Source of the DNA: Scortum barcoo | Taxonomy: Eukaryota > Chordata > Actinopteri > Centrarchiformes > Terapontidae | DNA: 64,000 nt | NCBI GenBank assembly: GCA_023238725.1 | Contig: CM041546.1 | Span: 7,460,483-7,524,482 of the forward strand | Direction of reading: 5' to 3' | Shown: positions 27,565 to 40,134 of the stretch, one piece after another | Layout of the letters: each line of letters opens with the position of its first letter | How positions within the stretch are numbered: the first letter of the stretch is position 1 | The notes under the pieces: generated by a model | Told to the model about the DNA's origin: nothing | What the model saw: only the letters and a program-made list of their open reading frames with translations | Database searches by the model: none | Position numbers and translations under genes: made by a program

Positions 27565-29712
27565 CAACAAAATCCTCCTACACTATCAGCTCCAAAGCAC
27601 TGTTTCTTTAAAAGTAGTGCCTCGGGTTGGAAAAGATGCTGAAATGGATCTATACTCTGTGTGATATTGACCCTATTTTCTCCCCAGCGTTTCCAGTACA
27701 TGCTGTTTCAGTCCGAAGGACAGATTCTCCTAATGATGCCGAAATGTCAAAAAATTTTACTTCTATCTATAAGTTGCTTTATGCACTGAAGATGGCTGCA
27801 ACTTTCACCTTATGCACCACAAACCTCATCCATCACATACAATGGGACATCCCATTAACTCATTGATTATTCAAATACAGAATCCCACCTGGTAGATCCT
27901 TTGCCTTTCATGGCAGAAGGGGTCAGTGAGCAAGGGCTGGACAGAAATTAACTCTGATGTAAATGTGTGAGTATCACTTCAGATTTCTCTCACCGAGCGG
28001 ATGACTGATGACTGTTTTTCTGCCTGACTGCCACAGTGGGTTAAGACAAGGGGCTTTATGATGCATGGACATCCTTCTTTACTAATTAACCTTCATACCA
28101 AACTAATTAATTAGATTCTAGCAAGGTCAAGCTTTCTAAATGGGACAATTAAGCAACTTCCTCAGACAGTATTCCACAATAAAGAGTCTAACAAAGCCTA
28201 ACAAAGAGAAAAAAATATGTAGAAAAATGTAAAATCTTTCCAACATTTTACTTTTTTATTTGTGATATGATGATGTGCAGAATGTTTGTAGAGAAGCTTT
28301 GATGTTTTCAGTACGACTGGGAAAGCTGCTAACCATTCATTTGTTGGGATATGTTTTGGTAATTTCTTTTATCATCTATTTAGTTCTTTACAATATACAT
28401 TTTTATTATAAACTTACGGTAAAGACACAGTTCCAGTCAACTGCTGCTAATGACGTTCATCAAGTTGCTGTGAGTGGATGAAGTGTGTGTGCCACTTTAT
28501 AAGGAATTATAAAGTATGAAATGGTGCGAAGGCGATACCTCATGGTGCTTTTAAAGTAAAATTTAAAGGTAAAATTGGAAAATAAACTAATAGATACATT
28601 ATTAAATAAATAAATAAATAAATCTATGTTGTCTGTCCAAGTAGTAATCTGTGAAGAGGCAGCAAAACAAGAGGTAAATGAGCAGTTTATTCACGTTTTA
28701 ACAGCAAAAAAAAAAAAAAAAGTATTTTGAAAAAAAAAAATTTGAATGAGCAGGAGCTGTGACAGTAACTAAAGATGGATAGAGGTGAGAAGTTCAAAGA
28801 ACAGAGACTATAAGGAAGGAAAAACACTGTGGTCTGCACTGACACAAAGGAAGGCTGTCTATGGTAACACAATATTCAAATGAAGCAAGGTAATAACGTG
28901 CCGATGTGAGCGTGCTGTGGGCCAAAGAATGTTTTAACAACACATTAGAGATTTCACTAATGATAGTGGTGGTTGCAAAGCAGTAACCATTAACACACAT
29001 TTTCATTTTCTTTGAAATGCCTAACAGATCTATTACAAAAAAAAAGTCATCGTCGATGAGAGAATGTGAGAGTCAAGAAATTAAGCCTGCATGAGCACAC
29101 ACACACACACACACATTTTCACTAGCAGGCGTAATGGACCAGTTGGACAGGACAGCTTGCTTATGTTCAGAAAAAAAAAAAAAAAAAAAACTTGTCAAAT
29201 AATGACAGAAGCAAAGGCAAGTACACACACACGCAGTCTTTTATAGATACATATGTATAAACATATGCGCGGTACAGTATGTGGGTGTCTCCTTACACGT
29301 TTGCATACAGGGCACGAACACGCGAGCACACCGACACAGACAGAGCGGTAGGTATCATTTAAAAGACTATTCCCCCCGTACACTTGAGCCCATATCTGAC
29401 TAACAGCGTGGAACCAGCCAAATGTGGCAGCCAACTGTTCCCCATCCTCAGGCTATCCCTGGACTTGGCCCGAGTACAGCAAATTGTATCATTGTGGTGT
29501 GCATGGTGTGTGCTTCTCTGTGTGTACACTGCAGAGAGACCACAGAGAGAGACAGAGAACAGCAGGTTTGTGAGATAAAGTAAGTGTGTAGAATAGTATA
29601 GAGTAATGCAGTCCACTTGAGATTGTGCGTGTGTGTGTAGAGATGACGTGACATCTACTCTCATGTGTTTAGACTTGTGGTTGCTGGTGGATCAATGTCA
29701 GGTCTCGCAATT
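27565..29712. other. Noncoding stretch with microsatellites
   Basis: Contains A runs at 28706-28721 and 29169-29190 and a CA run at about 29094-29115. The remainder is unique DNA with no exon that I can support. The interval 28020-28200 is rich in ATTAATTA words. Confidence 0.5.
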
Positions 29713-29985
29713 AGTGTTGAAACAATTAGTTAATTAACTGTTTAGTCAATCAATAGACAAATAACAAAGTTTTGATAAATGGATGATTGTTTAAGTGATT
29801 TATTGAGCCAAAAAAAAAAACAGACGTGAGGATTTGTTGCTTTTTTTCTCTGTTTAATACTTTTTTTAATTTGTTTTTAATTTACACTGTTAGTTGGACA
29901 AAATAAGTGATTCAAAGACACAATGTAAGGGCTATGAGAGATAGTGTTTCATATTTTTCATATTTTTTCTAACTTTTCATACACA
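29713..29985 (+). repeat. Common teleost MITE-like repeat (GAAACAATTAGTTAATTAAC family)
   Basis: It starts with GTTGAAACAATTAGTTAATT and continues through AGTCAATCAATAGACAAATA, TTTTGATAAATGGATGATTG, GTGAGGATTTGTTGCTTTTT, GTTGGACAAAATAAGTGATT and TTTTCATATTTT. The order and wording match a short interspersed element found in very many teleost introns. The copy is diverged but close to complete. Confidence 0.75.
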
Positions 29986-30398
29986 GAGCCCTAAAAAGAA
30001 AAAAAAGCAAGATTAGGTGTCATCTTCTGGGATATGATCTGCACTATATAAATGCACCAGGACATCTGGTTTATGAAACTTGTTTGTTTTTTTTTCTTAA
30101 GGTCTAATGCTTTCAGAAGATGTTCCCATTTTTTCTTGGCAGTCAGAAATGATCTGGTGGCTGGTCAGGTTTGTTTTAGATTTGTATGTTGCAGCAACTT
30201 CCCTCTTCCTCCCTGTCAACTGACTGAAATAAGTGCAACAGCATGTAGAAAAAATCTGACAAAATGATGACCCAAGCATCAGGACTTGAAAATTCGTCAC
30301 ATTTAAACCCTTAATGTATTTTCTGTCAAGATCTGAGGCCCACTTATTTTCTCTGTCCAGGTGTGTTTGTTTGTGTCTACATCTACGAAAGTATGAAT

Positions 30399-30421
30399 GT
30401 GTGTGTGTGTGTGTGTGTGTA
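30399..30421. repeat. (GT)11 microsatellite
   Basis: Uninterrupted GT run. The flanking stretch 29986-31001 holds no exon that I can support. Confidence 0.95.
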
Positions 30422-31001
30422 AGAGATCATCCAGACATGCAGGTACATTTGTAAGTGTGTGTGCACTGCGGACGTCTAACTGCGTTTGACAGAGATTAAT
30501 AAACGGTAACCCCATCCTGTGACCACCATGGGGCTGTAGACCCTATATTTTACTAAACCCCACATAAATAAAGCCACGGGGTACCATTTCCTAATAAAGA
30601 CAAAAGCTTCTTCACACACTGCTGGCATAATGGAAATTAAGCACTGGTATAGAGGTGACAGGAACAACAATCTGATTTTTTATTAAAAAAAAAAAAAGAA
30701 ATTAAAAAATAGACAGGCAGATGGAAGTAAAAAAAAAAAAGTTGTTTTTCCCCATTTCACTGGGGTCACTTTGAGAACCAAATTCTTCCAGATGGTGTTT
30801 TATAAAATTTTTATTTATTTCTGGGGAGTGATGTAGTTAGATGACATGGCTGATGAGAATATTTCTGTGATGCGCCCTGGGACAAATGAAACGCTGTAAA
30901 GACAGCAAGGTTAAAGAGCCTATTACACAATCTGCTTAGATCACAGTTAGCACCACAGGTTTTAACATAATGCCCCTCTCAGTGTCTTTTAATGGAAATC
31001 T

Positions 31002-31132
31002 CATTTTGGGAAATAGACTTGCTGTCTTATGGAGAGTTAGATTAGATCAATATCAGTTTCATCTCTGTGTGTTCAGTTGAGAGACCAGTCAAATACATGT
31101 TTAGCTCAGCTTAGTGTGAAGACTGAAAGAAG
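31002..31132 (+). repeat. Second fragment of the TTAGCTTAGC-type teleost repeat
   Basis: ATTTTGGGAAATAGACTTGC, GGAGAGTTAGATTAGATCAA and TTAGCTCAGCTTAGTGTGAA followed by GACTGAAAG correspond to the upstream and middle parts of the family seen at 27478-27564, overlapping only in the 'agct..agc..aaagactg' portion. Confidence 0.65.
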
Positions 31133-31600
31133 GGTTAAAAAACTTGCCTCCACCAAAGGTCCTTTACCAAAGCTATTGTTTTTGTTTTTAACATGTGTAC
31201 AGTAGAAAAATACAAAATCATACACTGTTTTTTATGTTATAAACTTATGCATCAAAGTTACATTATTGACTAAACAGCAAGCTGACCAAACACAGGTGAT
31301 GCTTGGAAGTACGGGTATTTACTTTGTTAGCTTCCATGACTCAATCACAAATACACAAAAAGGTGTACTTTTAAAAGAGGACAGCTTTTTAATTGGGATT
31401 CCACTCTCTGCGTTGAGTAATGGTTTAATACCATTTAAATAAATTTGAACTTAGTGTCAAATTAGACTATTGAATCTGAATCCTTCCTAATCCTTTCTGA
31501 TAACTGAATCAAGTGAGGGTCAACGTTTGCAAGTGATTTAAAGATATAATCTTGAAGATCTTCATTCAAACACATGTTTGTTAAGCCTGTCTGTCACCAA

Positions 31601-31899
31601 ACACAATGTTGATTGAGTCCATGGCCCACTGATGAAAGCCTGCAGCACTTAGAGTATTATGACCCCGTATCGGTGGTGACTTTCCCAGAAACATCATAAG
31701 TGGTGCACAGTTCCACGTTTAACAAGGCTTTTAACGCACCAGGCTCACTCTTCAACTCACCTGTGCTGTGTTTGAAGCATCGTACTGGTTTCTGCTACCA
31801 TTGTGAGTTAATGATTACTATAACTGAACACACTAAGAAAAGGCTGATGATTGCAGACATTGAAACCTGAGAGCGAAACTGAACTGAAGTCCACACACC
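31601..31899 (+). repeat. Dispersed repeat, copy 2 (unnamed family)
   Basis: Diverged partner of 18-271 in the same orientation. This copy keeps about 45 bases more than copy 1 in the first half, including a segment around TCATAAGTGGTGCACAGTTC that copy 1 lacks. No coding potential and no recognised family. Confidence 0.7.
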
Positions 31900-34345
31900 T
31901 GCAATTACGATTATAACCTTGGAGATTATCATTTTAAATTAAGATTTAAAACAACTTTCTTTAACTTGAACTTTATCTTCAACTTGAAGGAGCATGAGCT
32001 TGGTGCATTTATTTAATATTACTGATTAATGTTAAAACGCTGTCATGATGTGCTTAAAGTAGTATAATCTCCACTCTGGGATAGTATTACAAAAATTATT
32101 TTAATAAAGGTGCCAGGAGCGATGTTTAGATTGTTGTTTTCTAAAATATAAGAGCAAAGAGATAAAAGGTTTGAGAAAAGATTCACAAATATTGGTATTA
32201 TGCCAGCAAGGTCCTGTATCCAAAATGTTATCAATTACACCAACCCAATCTCCTCAATCTCTCATCTAAATCAGGACAGATGCAAGACTTATAGTTGTTT
32301 AGTTTAATCATGTCTGTTTTGCATTTGCAACCAGATGAAAGCCTAAGAGAGGAAAGAGAGAGAGAGAGAGAAAGAGAAGACGGGATAATTAGTGAACACG
32401 CTTGCATTATATTCATTCATCCACTCGGGAAGTCCAGCAACACAATGCTTAGGTACACAGAGACAAAATGCCACATCTCCAGGTGTAATTTATTAAGGAG
32501 TGATGGTAGATAATATGGATGCCCTGGCTCACACAGGAAACAATGTGTTATCCAGTTACCATTACACACAGCCAGCACTGCAGAGGGCTTGGATTAATGA
32601 TGCACCTGTTTGGTCTATATGGAGTACACATTAAAAGCCAATGGCTTGCGTGCATAAGAGCTTATTAAGAGGGCAGAGATGGAGAGGTGGTTAACAGGAG
32701 ATAGAAATTAAAAGAGAGGATAAGAGGGGATATGAGAGGAGAGGATACAGTTTGAAAAAAAAAAACAGTGTGAAAGGAGAGAAAAAAAGAGAGGGAAGAA
32801 AGCGGCGGGAGGGAGAGGTGGATGAAAGACATACAATGGGAAAAGAGAGAGAGACAGAGTGGGAGAAAGTGAATAGTTCATTAGACAGTGGAATACAACC
32901 AAGTGCTCCCAGAAAGCACACTAAGTGAATCAGATACATGCGCACAGATACATTTATTATTATCACGGAGGCCATTGTGTCAGAGCAGGGTTCACAATAT
33001 AGACAAAGAAGTATAATAAGGGGATGCATTTATCTCCCGTAATGACAAGAAGACATTACAGCGAAAGCCATTAACAGAAACATAAAGTATAGCTTCCTTG
33101 TTAAGTAGAGGTAGTATTTATTTAAATGTACGAGGATAGAAAGTAAGTGGATGTCCAAATCACTGCTCTTCTTTGCAATAAATCACAGGAATATTTACTA
33201 CAGAAATAATTAAAAAAATAATACAACTTTCTGTAAAAGTACAACAGTTCAAAGTGTATTCAAAGTACACTGGAAGAAACATAACACTAGCTATTCTTTT
33301 CCTACTTTAACCGGAATTTATTATTAATCAAAATATAGTTCATTCTAATAAAAAAAAAAAAACATATATTCAATATCCAGTCCACCAAATAAAGACAGAC
33401 TGAAGTTCCATTTACCCCACCATGAAAGAGGGGACTGTTATCCAGACTATTAAGGAATGACTGATAGGGAAGAGTGACAATGATCCAGCCTCTATGACAA
33501 CCTGCTATCATTACAGTATCAAATGACCCCTTGGGCTATATTACAACCACCCAGTGTCACCAATTACTAAACAAAGATAAGTTGTAATATCACAAATGTG
33601 CATTTATACTGTCTGTTGTCAAATGTTAATGTTGCATAGAGGTCATTTGGGCACACTTTAAGTCTGTATTGAGGCGTTTGATGGACGGAAATGGAGCAAA
33701 TTGCACACTGAATGGATGGTGGAGAGGTGCTGGAGCAAGACAAGCAGGACTATCGTTATTAGTCATAAAAGAGGAATAAGAAGCTAAGATGTATTCTTTT
33801 GGACCAGGTCCACTGCTCTAATATCTCCAATACCTTTAGACCACCCGGTCTTGGTGTACACTCTGCAGTGCTGTACGATAACACTGTACTCATGTTAAGG
33901 TTATAGATTATGTGGAGAAATAAAAATACATACATCATTCTTTTCAAAAGAATTTCAGTACCTCTTCACATATTCAAAATGAAACCAGTTAGTATATTCT
34001 CATCACTAAACTTGTCAATAATAGCCCAAGAAAGAGCATATATCTGTCTTTTCTGTCAATTATTGGAATACACTTTTATGACAAAATAATTTGACTTTTT
34101 CATAAACTGAGATAAAATTATTGTAATATGTTCATAAAGATATTTGTTATCATCCAACACATTGTTTTAACTATAACTTTTTTAGCTCCACATTTGTTTA
34201 ATTTGCAGGGCATCCAAAGTACATCAGTGCACAATGGCATGATGTAAAACTTGAAAATTGTTTAATTCTGCCTGAATATTATTATTTCTCCAAGCTGCAG
34301 TTCCAGTTTAAGTCTAAACCTCGATAACTTGAGTACAGGTTACCT
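31900..34345. other. Noncoding stretch without a gene
   Basis: Contains a purine-rich tract at 32670-32880 and AT-rich unique DNA. No exon recognised. Confidence 0.5.
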
Positions 34346-34367
34346 TTTTTTTTTTTTTTTTTTTTTT
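34346..34367. repeat. Poly(T) run
   Basis: About 22 consecutive T. It could be the tail of a minus-strand retrotransposed sequence, but nothing recognisable is attached to it. Confidence 0.85.
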
Positions 34368-35681
34368 ACTGTTTTTGCTAATGAAAGCAACATAATTTAA
34401 GTACCCCTGTGGATCTCAACTTATAGGGTAGCTGCAAAGTGTACATTTATGTCTGTAACTGTCCCCCCTAGTAGTCAAGGCAACCGACTGCAATGAAATG
34501 TATCTCCGCACAAATGAGGGGAAACAAAACTCATGCAGTGTGTTATTTATGTCATTCCACAGATAGAAAATGGTTCACTGTTCAAGTCGATCTGAGAAAT
34601 TTTTTGTTTAGCTTGGCTGAGAGCTGAGGCAGATATGAAGTGAGTCAGTAAGCGTAACCGGCAAGCCAGAGTCCGCTAACTGAGCCTCGTGTCAATGCCA
34701 CGGTATGAGACAATTTTCCAAAAGATCTGACTGTTTGTTTGTTGTTGTTGTTTTTTTGTTGTCAGTTATTATTGCAGTGAGTACATAAATTGCAGTGAGT
34801 TGCTTCTTAGTAATTCAAATAATAATACAACAATGGGAAACTACTATAATCCCTGAAGTCCTAATATCCCAAGTTTTCTGACTCCATTTGATATCATAAT
34901 TCCATGTGTGTATGTATGGTCACAGACACCAACCATATGATTACATTTTTACAGGGATTGGGACATAAAACACAATGTGATCCAAGCTAAAGCTTTTTAA
35001 TCCAATTTAATATGTCAAACTTACATTTATAACAATTTACTGGGATATATTTAGCCTATATTTTTGCTTTTTTTAATTTTTTTTTTACACATAAATTAAA
35101 AAAGTCACCTCCTGTTCCCAATTACTTTAGTGTCATAGTCATCTTAGAAACAAGAGAAGTTTCAGAGGATGATGATGCAGACACTGTCAGACAGACTGAA
35201 GGTACTACCATGGATTACAGAAAATTCATTAAAAAAAATCTCTCCACCACCACTGCTGCCGGACCTCTGTTAAAATTTGCCCCGGCTACAACCCTGATAT
35301 CGCTCTGCCTAAAGACGACACATTACAAGTAAAACAATTCTATTTAATACTTTTGCAATCACAGTTTTATAGTTTTAGTTTGAATTTCTCTTGGCATAAT
35401 AAATAATCTGAATTGTGTGGATTCGCAGGTTTCCCCTGTAACATCTGGAATAGAAGTCAATGGATGAATGAACCTATGTCTCAGACTGCTCCCTGGCCTC
35501 CCTTATGGACCTGAAATGACAAATATACAGTCTGGCTAATCGTCAGAGGAGTGCACTTGCTATTACACACTGCACAGCCCCACAGGGATGGTCGCAGAGA
35601 AAAGAATAGATAATTTGCTGATGTGGACATATTCTTTCTCTTCCTCTCTCTTGCTGTGCATGTGCATGTGTCTGTGACTGG

Positions 35682-35684
<3 letters not shown>

Positions 35685-35712
<28 letters not shown>
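35685..35712. repeat. (TG)14 microsatellite
   Basis: Uninterrupted TG run. It generates histidine/threonine-rich spurious frames on the minus strand. Confidence 0.95.
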
Positions 35713-36576
35713 CCTGTGCATAGGTAGTGAAGTGAGTGTGTGCACATGTGTAGCAGAGCAGAGGGAAGAGAGAGAAAGAGAATAAATGACTGTAATAAAT
35801 GAAGATGAACATTCCAGGGCCTCTGCTCTCTTCCTGTGTTTTTCTCATTTTTTCTCTCCCCCACTGCCAAATATGTATTGATTTCCATGCATATTTATAA
35901 TCTGCACTGAACCACTGGGTCTCCAGTGTTTTCAGAGGTGATAGGCCTGCTCCGTGGAGCAGAATCAACAATATCGAACACACAGATTCTCCAATCCCTC
36001 CACTAAGCTCTGATGATATAAAGCATTCATTTCTAACACTAGTTTGTTCGGGCATTGTGGACCTTGGGTGTGGTGGAAGGTTGATTTAGGGTTTTATGTT
36101 GTGGTCAAACATTATTTATTCTGTGCTTTCTTTTCAGTTTTATGCTCTAAATCAAACTTGATATGATTTTCTGCAATAACCTCTTCCGCTCTCCACTTTC
36201 TATTATATCTGCCTGACATTAGATGTGATTATACATCTTCATACTTGCAATATTTAAGTCTTCAAACTGCTTTATGGCACTTTGATGAGACAGCATTCCC
36301 CAAAGACACCCAACATGATTAATCCTCCTCTAATTCTTTGATTAATTGTGATTTTACACAATTATGTTCTACTTTCCCACTCTACCTTAACACTTACTCC
36401 ATTCATTTCTCTTCCACCTGACATTGCCGGCAACTATGACTTCATCGTTTATTCCCTATCAATTGGCTCTTTGAGCATAGAGCTCTCAAAGGGGAGACAC
36501 AGGATAAAGACAAGAGACAGGTCTCCTAAGTGGCTCTTCATCTGCCTGCTGTCAGGCTTGACCTTGCTCTGATGGC

Positions 36577-36578
<2 letters not shown>

Positions 36579-36623
<45 letters not shown>
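36579..36623. repeat. (TG)22 microsatellite
   Basis: The longest TG run in the window, about 45 bases. Confidence 0.95.
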
Positions 36624-36627
<4 letters not shown>

Positions 36628-38572
36628 ACATGTTTCGTCTGTGTATATTATATGGAGTGATGGTGTGATTGGGTGCTGGAGTGTGTCAATTTGAATGCAA
36701 GTCTCTTTGTATGTTTACAAATGTATGTGAGCACAGACACACTTTTAAGCATGTATATTTGGGACCAATTTTTGAAGGAGTCTGACTTATAAAGTAGTAA
36801 AGCTTTAACCCTTCACAGAGCATCCCCATTTCTCTCTCTCTTTATCTCTGTGTCTTTTTTCCTCCTCTTAACCAACATGTTTTTGATCTTGGATTGGTTT
36901 TGTTTATCCAAATGCTGGCCTAATTATATGACTTACCACAAATTCACTGAGCAACATGACAGATTCCAGTCTTGTTGTCCTGTGTGAGTTACACTGGTCT
37001 TAGCTGCTCAGTGACTACTGCACGCAATGAGACTGTGGAGATACAGAATGTGGTATACAGGCAAATCAACCGGCAGCCACAAATTTGAATATCAAATTAG
37101 CAAGGCAGCAGACTTGTATGTGAACAGTACACACAAACAAACAAGGCTGTCATCACCATCAAGGATAAATGTTAAAACCAAAATTTTAACATCCAAGAAA
37201 AGCATGCACCAACATGCACCACCGCAGACACGTGCAGAAAGAAGACGTATTTTGTTCTTCTGTAGAGTGATTAAATGCTAGGTGGAGCACGAAGAACTAA
37301 TGGTTAGAGGGGAGATTTGCCCTGGTGCCTCATGCCCTCACTCAGTAGATCAAAAAAAAGAGACAAGTGACAGGAGGTTACATCAACCTAATGCTATGGA
37401 ACGTATTGAAGACACTGCGAGCCAGCCCACCACCTACTGTACACTGTTTTACCCCCAGAGGGGCTGCAAAGGAGGCACACAACCAGTTAACCCTGCACTT
37501 GTTCAATGACAAACACATAAAGCTCAACTCGGTCAGTTTAACCATCAACCAGTACAGTTTTTTGTATTGAGCATTAGAGAAAGCCTAAGCTGACGTTATT
37601 TTTGAGCATGAGTCACACCTTGTTCGTTAGAAAGTGAAAAAAAAACTGCTCTAAAATACATTCACATTTTAAAATTACATTGTTCATTTTACATACTCTA
37701 TCATGCTGTTTCAGTATGTTGCATGAGGGTCAAGGTTAGCATCTCTACTCCCTCTTAGTCAACTGCAAAGGCATTTTTCCACCGGAAAACAGGAGCAACG
37801 TCAAGACAACAAGCATTGGCAGCAAAGGGCACAGGAGCCGGTCTAACTGGTAACTAAGCATGGCTGTAATTACCTAATGGATTTGTGATGACTTAATGTC
37901 CTTGGTGGACATTGTGCATGCAAGCTACAATAGTGTTTATTTCTGAGCGGCTGGAGATATTAATGGTCATGCCATGACCATGTCCATTAAAGTGTTGTTT
38001 ATAGATTGTCTTTTTGGTAGGCTATTTTTCAAATTTTTTCCATTACAAACATAGAAAGATGGACAAAGTGTTGTATAAGTAGAGACGTTTTGTATTGCAT
38101 CCATTTCAGCAACAAATTGCAAGTGTAAGATGCCTCTAAAGGGCTGTACTTAGTAGTTGGAAACAATAATTGTACTTTTGTTCAAATCCTATCCTATATT
38201 TTCTCTGAGAAAAGTTACAAAGTAGGACTTCCCCCTTCATGGTGAACAAAACGCAGCACAGGACATAATGGAAAATTATGGGAAGCTGTTGAATCAAGCT
38301 ACAGTACTTAGCAGGGTATATTCTAAACAGCTTGACTGAATATTGATGTAGATCTACAGAACTGTATGGTTAGTGTACTGTCCTATATAGTGGAAAAAGA
38401 AACAAATATTTAAAACAATAATCGGCACATACTTGCATTGAGCGCAATTTTGTGTTCTCTTTTTATTTTATTATATGTATTAAGTGTAATCAGTGAAGTC
38501 ATAAAGATGACATTTTGTCCTTAGAAAATACTAGCCTGGGGTTCTGTGAGAAGTAAGTAAAGCATGATGGGA

Positions 38573-39004
38573 TTAGTAATAGTTTGTTTTTGTTCGAAGG
38601 CACGAGAATGGCAGAAACAGCTCTCGGTGCATTTGAAATCCACCATCTCCCAAAAAATATGGTTTGACACTTTGTTTCGTTCTTGCAAACTCATCCATCT
38701 TCAAACTTTTTAAGATAACAGAGGATGCGCGGATGTGGGGTTGTCTCTCTTCGACCCCCCTGCTGACTGGATGATTTATTTGGCCCCAATGAAGCCTTGA
38801 TCTATGCTGGAAAAAGGTTTCCACAGCAAGTTGTTTTATCCAAGAAAGACACCTCTGCAGGCAAAAAAGTGTGCTTGTGTGAGAGAAATAGGGGTGGAGT
38901 TGGGGAGGGTGGACGACTACCGACCCCCCTCTGACAGTGGCCCAGTAATGGTACGCCCATGTTGGAAGTATTGCTGCCTGTGAGACTGATGGATGATGTG
39001 TCAT
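38573..39004 (-). other. Unrecognised 143-codon open frame just downstream of lectin copy A
   Basis: This minus-strand frame is unusually long for DNA of this composition that is not a simple repeat. It starts inside the duplicated unit and extends about 350 bases past its edge, so only its first part recurs (in unit B). I see no signal peptide, membrane segment or known motif. No splice sites suggest that it belongs to the lectin transcript, whose polyadenylation signal lies upstream at 39784. It may be chance, a relic of a mobile element, or a terminal exon of something I do not recognise. Confidence 0.15.
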
Positions 39005-39783
39005 ATCTCATGGTAGAAATGCCCAGAGAATAGTTCTTGACATATGGACGTGCTACAGTAGTACAGTAGTTAAACCAGGTTCTGAGACAGAAAAAAAGAG
39101 AAATGGTGAGTTGTGGGTGCAGTAAAGAAGTAAAACTATAAATCTACGATGAACATATGTGGTTGAGATGACGAAATGAAAAATGGGGATGCAAGTATCT
39201 TAAAGATGAGCGTGTAACAAGACATTTCCACCTTAGATCGGGCTAGATCGGCTGGTTGGTGCCCCGCAGCCAGTGTTGGGTAGATGGTCATCTAGGACTG
39301 CTTTTTCTCACCCAAGATTTCTTAAAACAGATTATCAATATTTTTATTGCGGTAAAAGAATGGTTCGTGATTTTTTTTTTTTTTTTGCGAATTTACGTCT
39401 TTTATGGGGGCTGCAGCAGTTTAACTGTTTCAAAGGCTTTTTCACTGAATCTGTTGTTGAAAGGTTAAACTATCTCAGGGTGATCACAGAACTAGAATTA
39501 TAATTAATAATTACAGTATGAAGACCAGTTCCTTTGACGGTCTTACTTAATGACCAGGTGCCCTGGATTTACACTGTGTACAGACAGAATTACTGAATAC
39601 TGACCAAACTCAACTCTTTGATCAAGGGCCATGTTAATCTGGTACTAAAAACAAAACAAACAAAAAAAACGTGAGGAATGAAATGTTCGTGCTTATCTTG
39701 AAAAAAAGTGGATGGTTTCATGTATGAATTCTCTGAAAATAGCAACAAAGTCACATTTCCAGTTAAACTGATGCCATAAAATG

Positions 39784-39789
39784 TTTATT
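39784..39789 (-). terminator. Polyadenylation signal AATAAA of fucolectin copy A
   Basis: AATAAA on the minus strand, about 345 bases after the stop codon of copy A. It defines a 3' untranslated region of about 350-370 bases that is almost identical to that of copy B. Confidence 0.7.
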
Positions 39790-40134
39790 GTTATATATTG
39801 TTTTGTCTGAGCAGTCCAAAAGTCAAGATATGCAGTTTAATAATAATACAAGAACAAGCAGCAAAGACTAGAGCTGGATCAATCAAATTCCTTATATCCT
39901 TATAGAAAGGGACATTAAACAACCGTTCAGCAGAAACAATGTTGTTATTCCATGCACAAGTCATGTTAACTCCTTCGTAGTATAAAGCAACAAAACCTCT
40001 TGCAGACACTGGTCGAACAATGTGTTAAATTGAATTCCATTAAACTTCAAAATGGAGCAAAAACATACATGAATTAGCTTTGAAATGCGGCGGATATGAG
40101 TATATGAGTATATCTGTTATATATTGTTTAAGAC

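Larger units (their letters stand above)
34368..38572. other. Noncoding stretch without a gene
   Basis: Apart from the two TG microsatellites listed separately, this is unique AT-rich DNA. A nested inverted repeat lies at 37961-37989. The plus-strand open frames at 37027-37509 show no domain or splice support. Confidence 0.5.

Noticed and set aside
35481..36055. 135- and 170-codon minus-strand frames
   Set aside because: They run through the TG microsatellite (His-Thr repeats) and flanking T/C-rich DNA; no splice or domain support.
39791..40009. 72-codon frame downstream of lectin copy A, repeated at 42897-43115
   Set aside because: It lies wholly inside the predicted 3' untranslated regions. 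Its near identity between copies reflects the recent duplication, and the one base difference I found changes an amino acid, so there is no sign of selection for coding.
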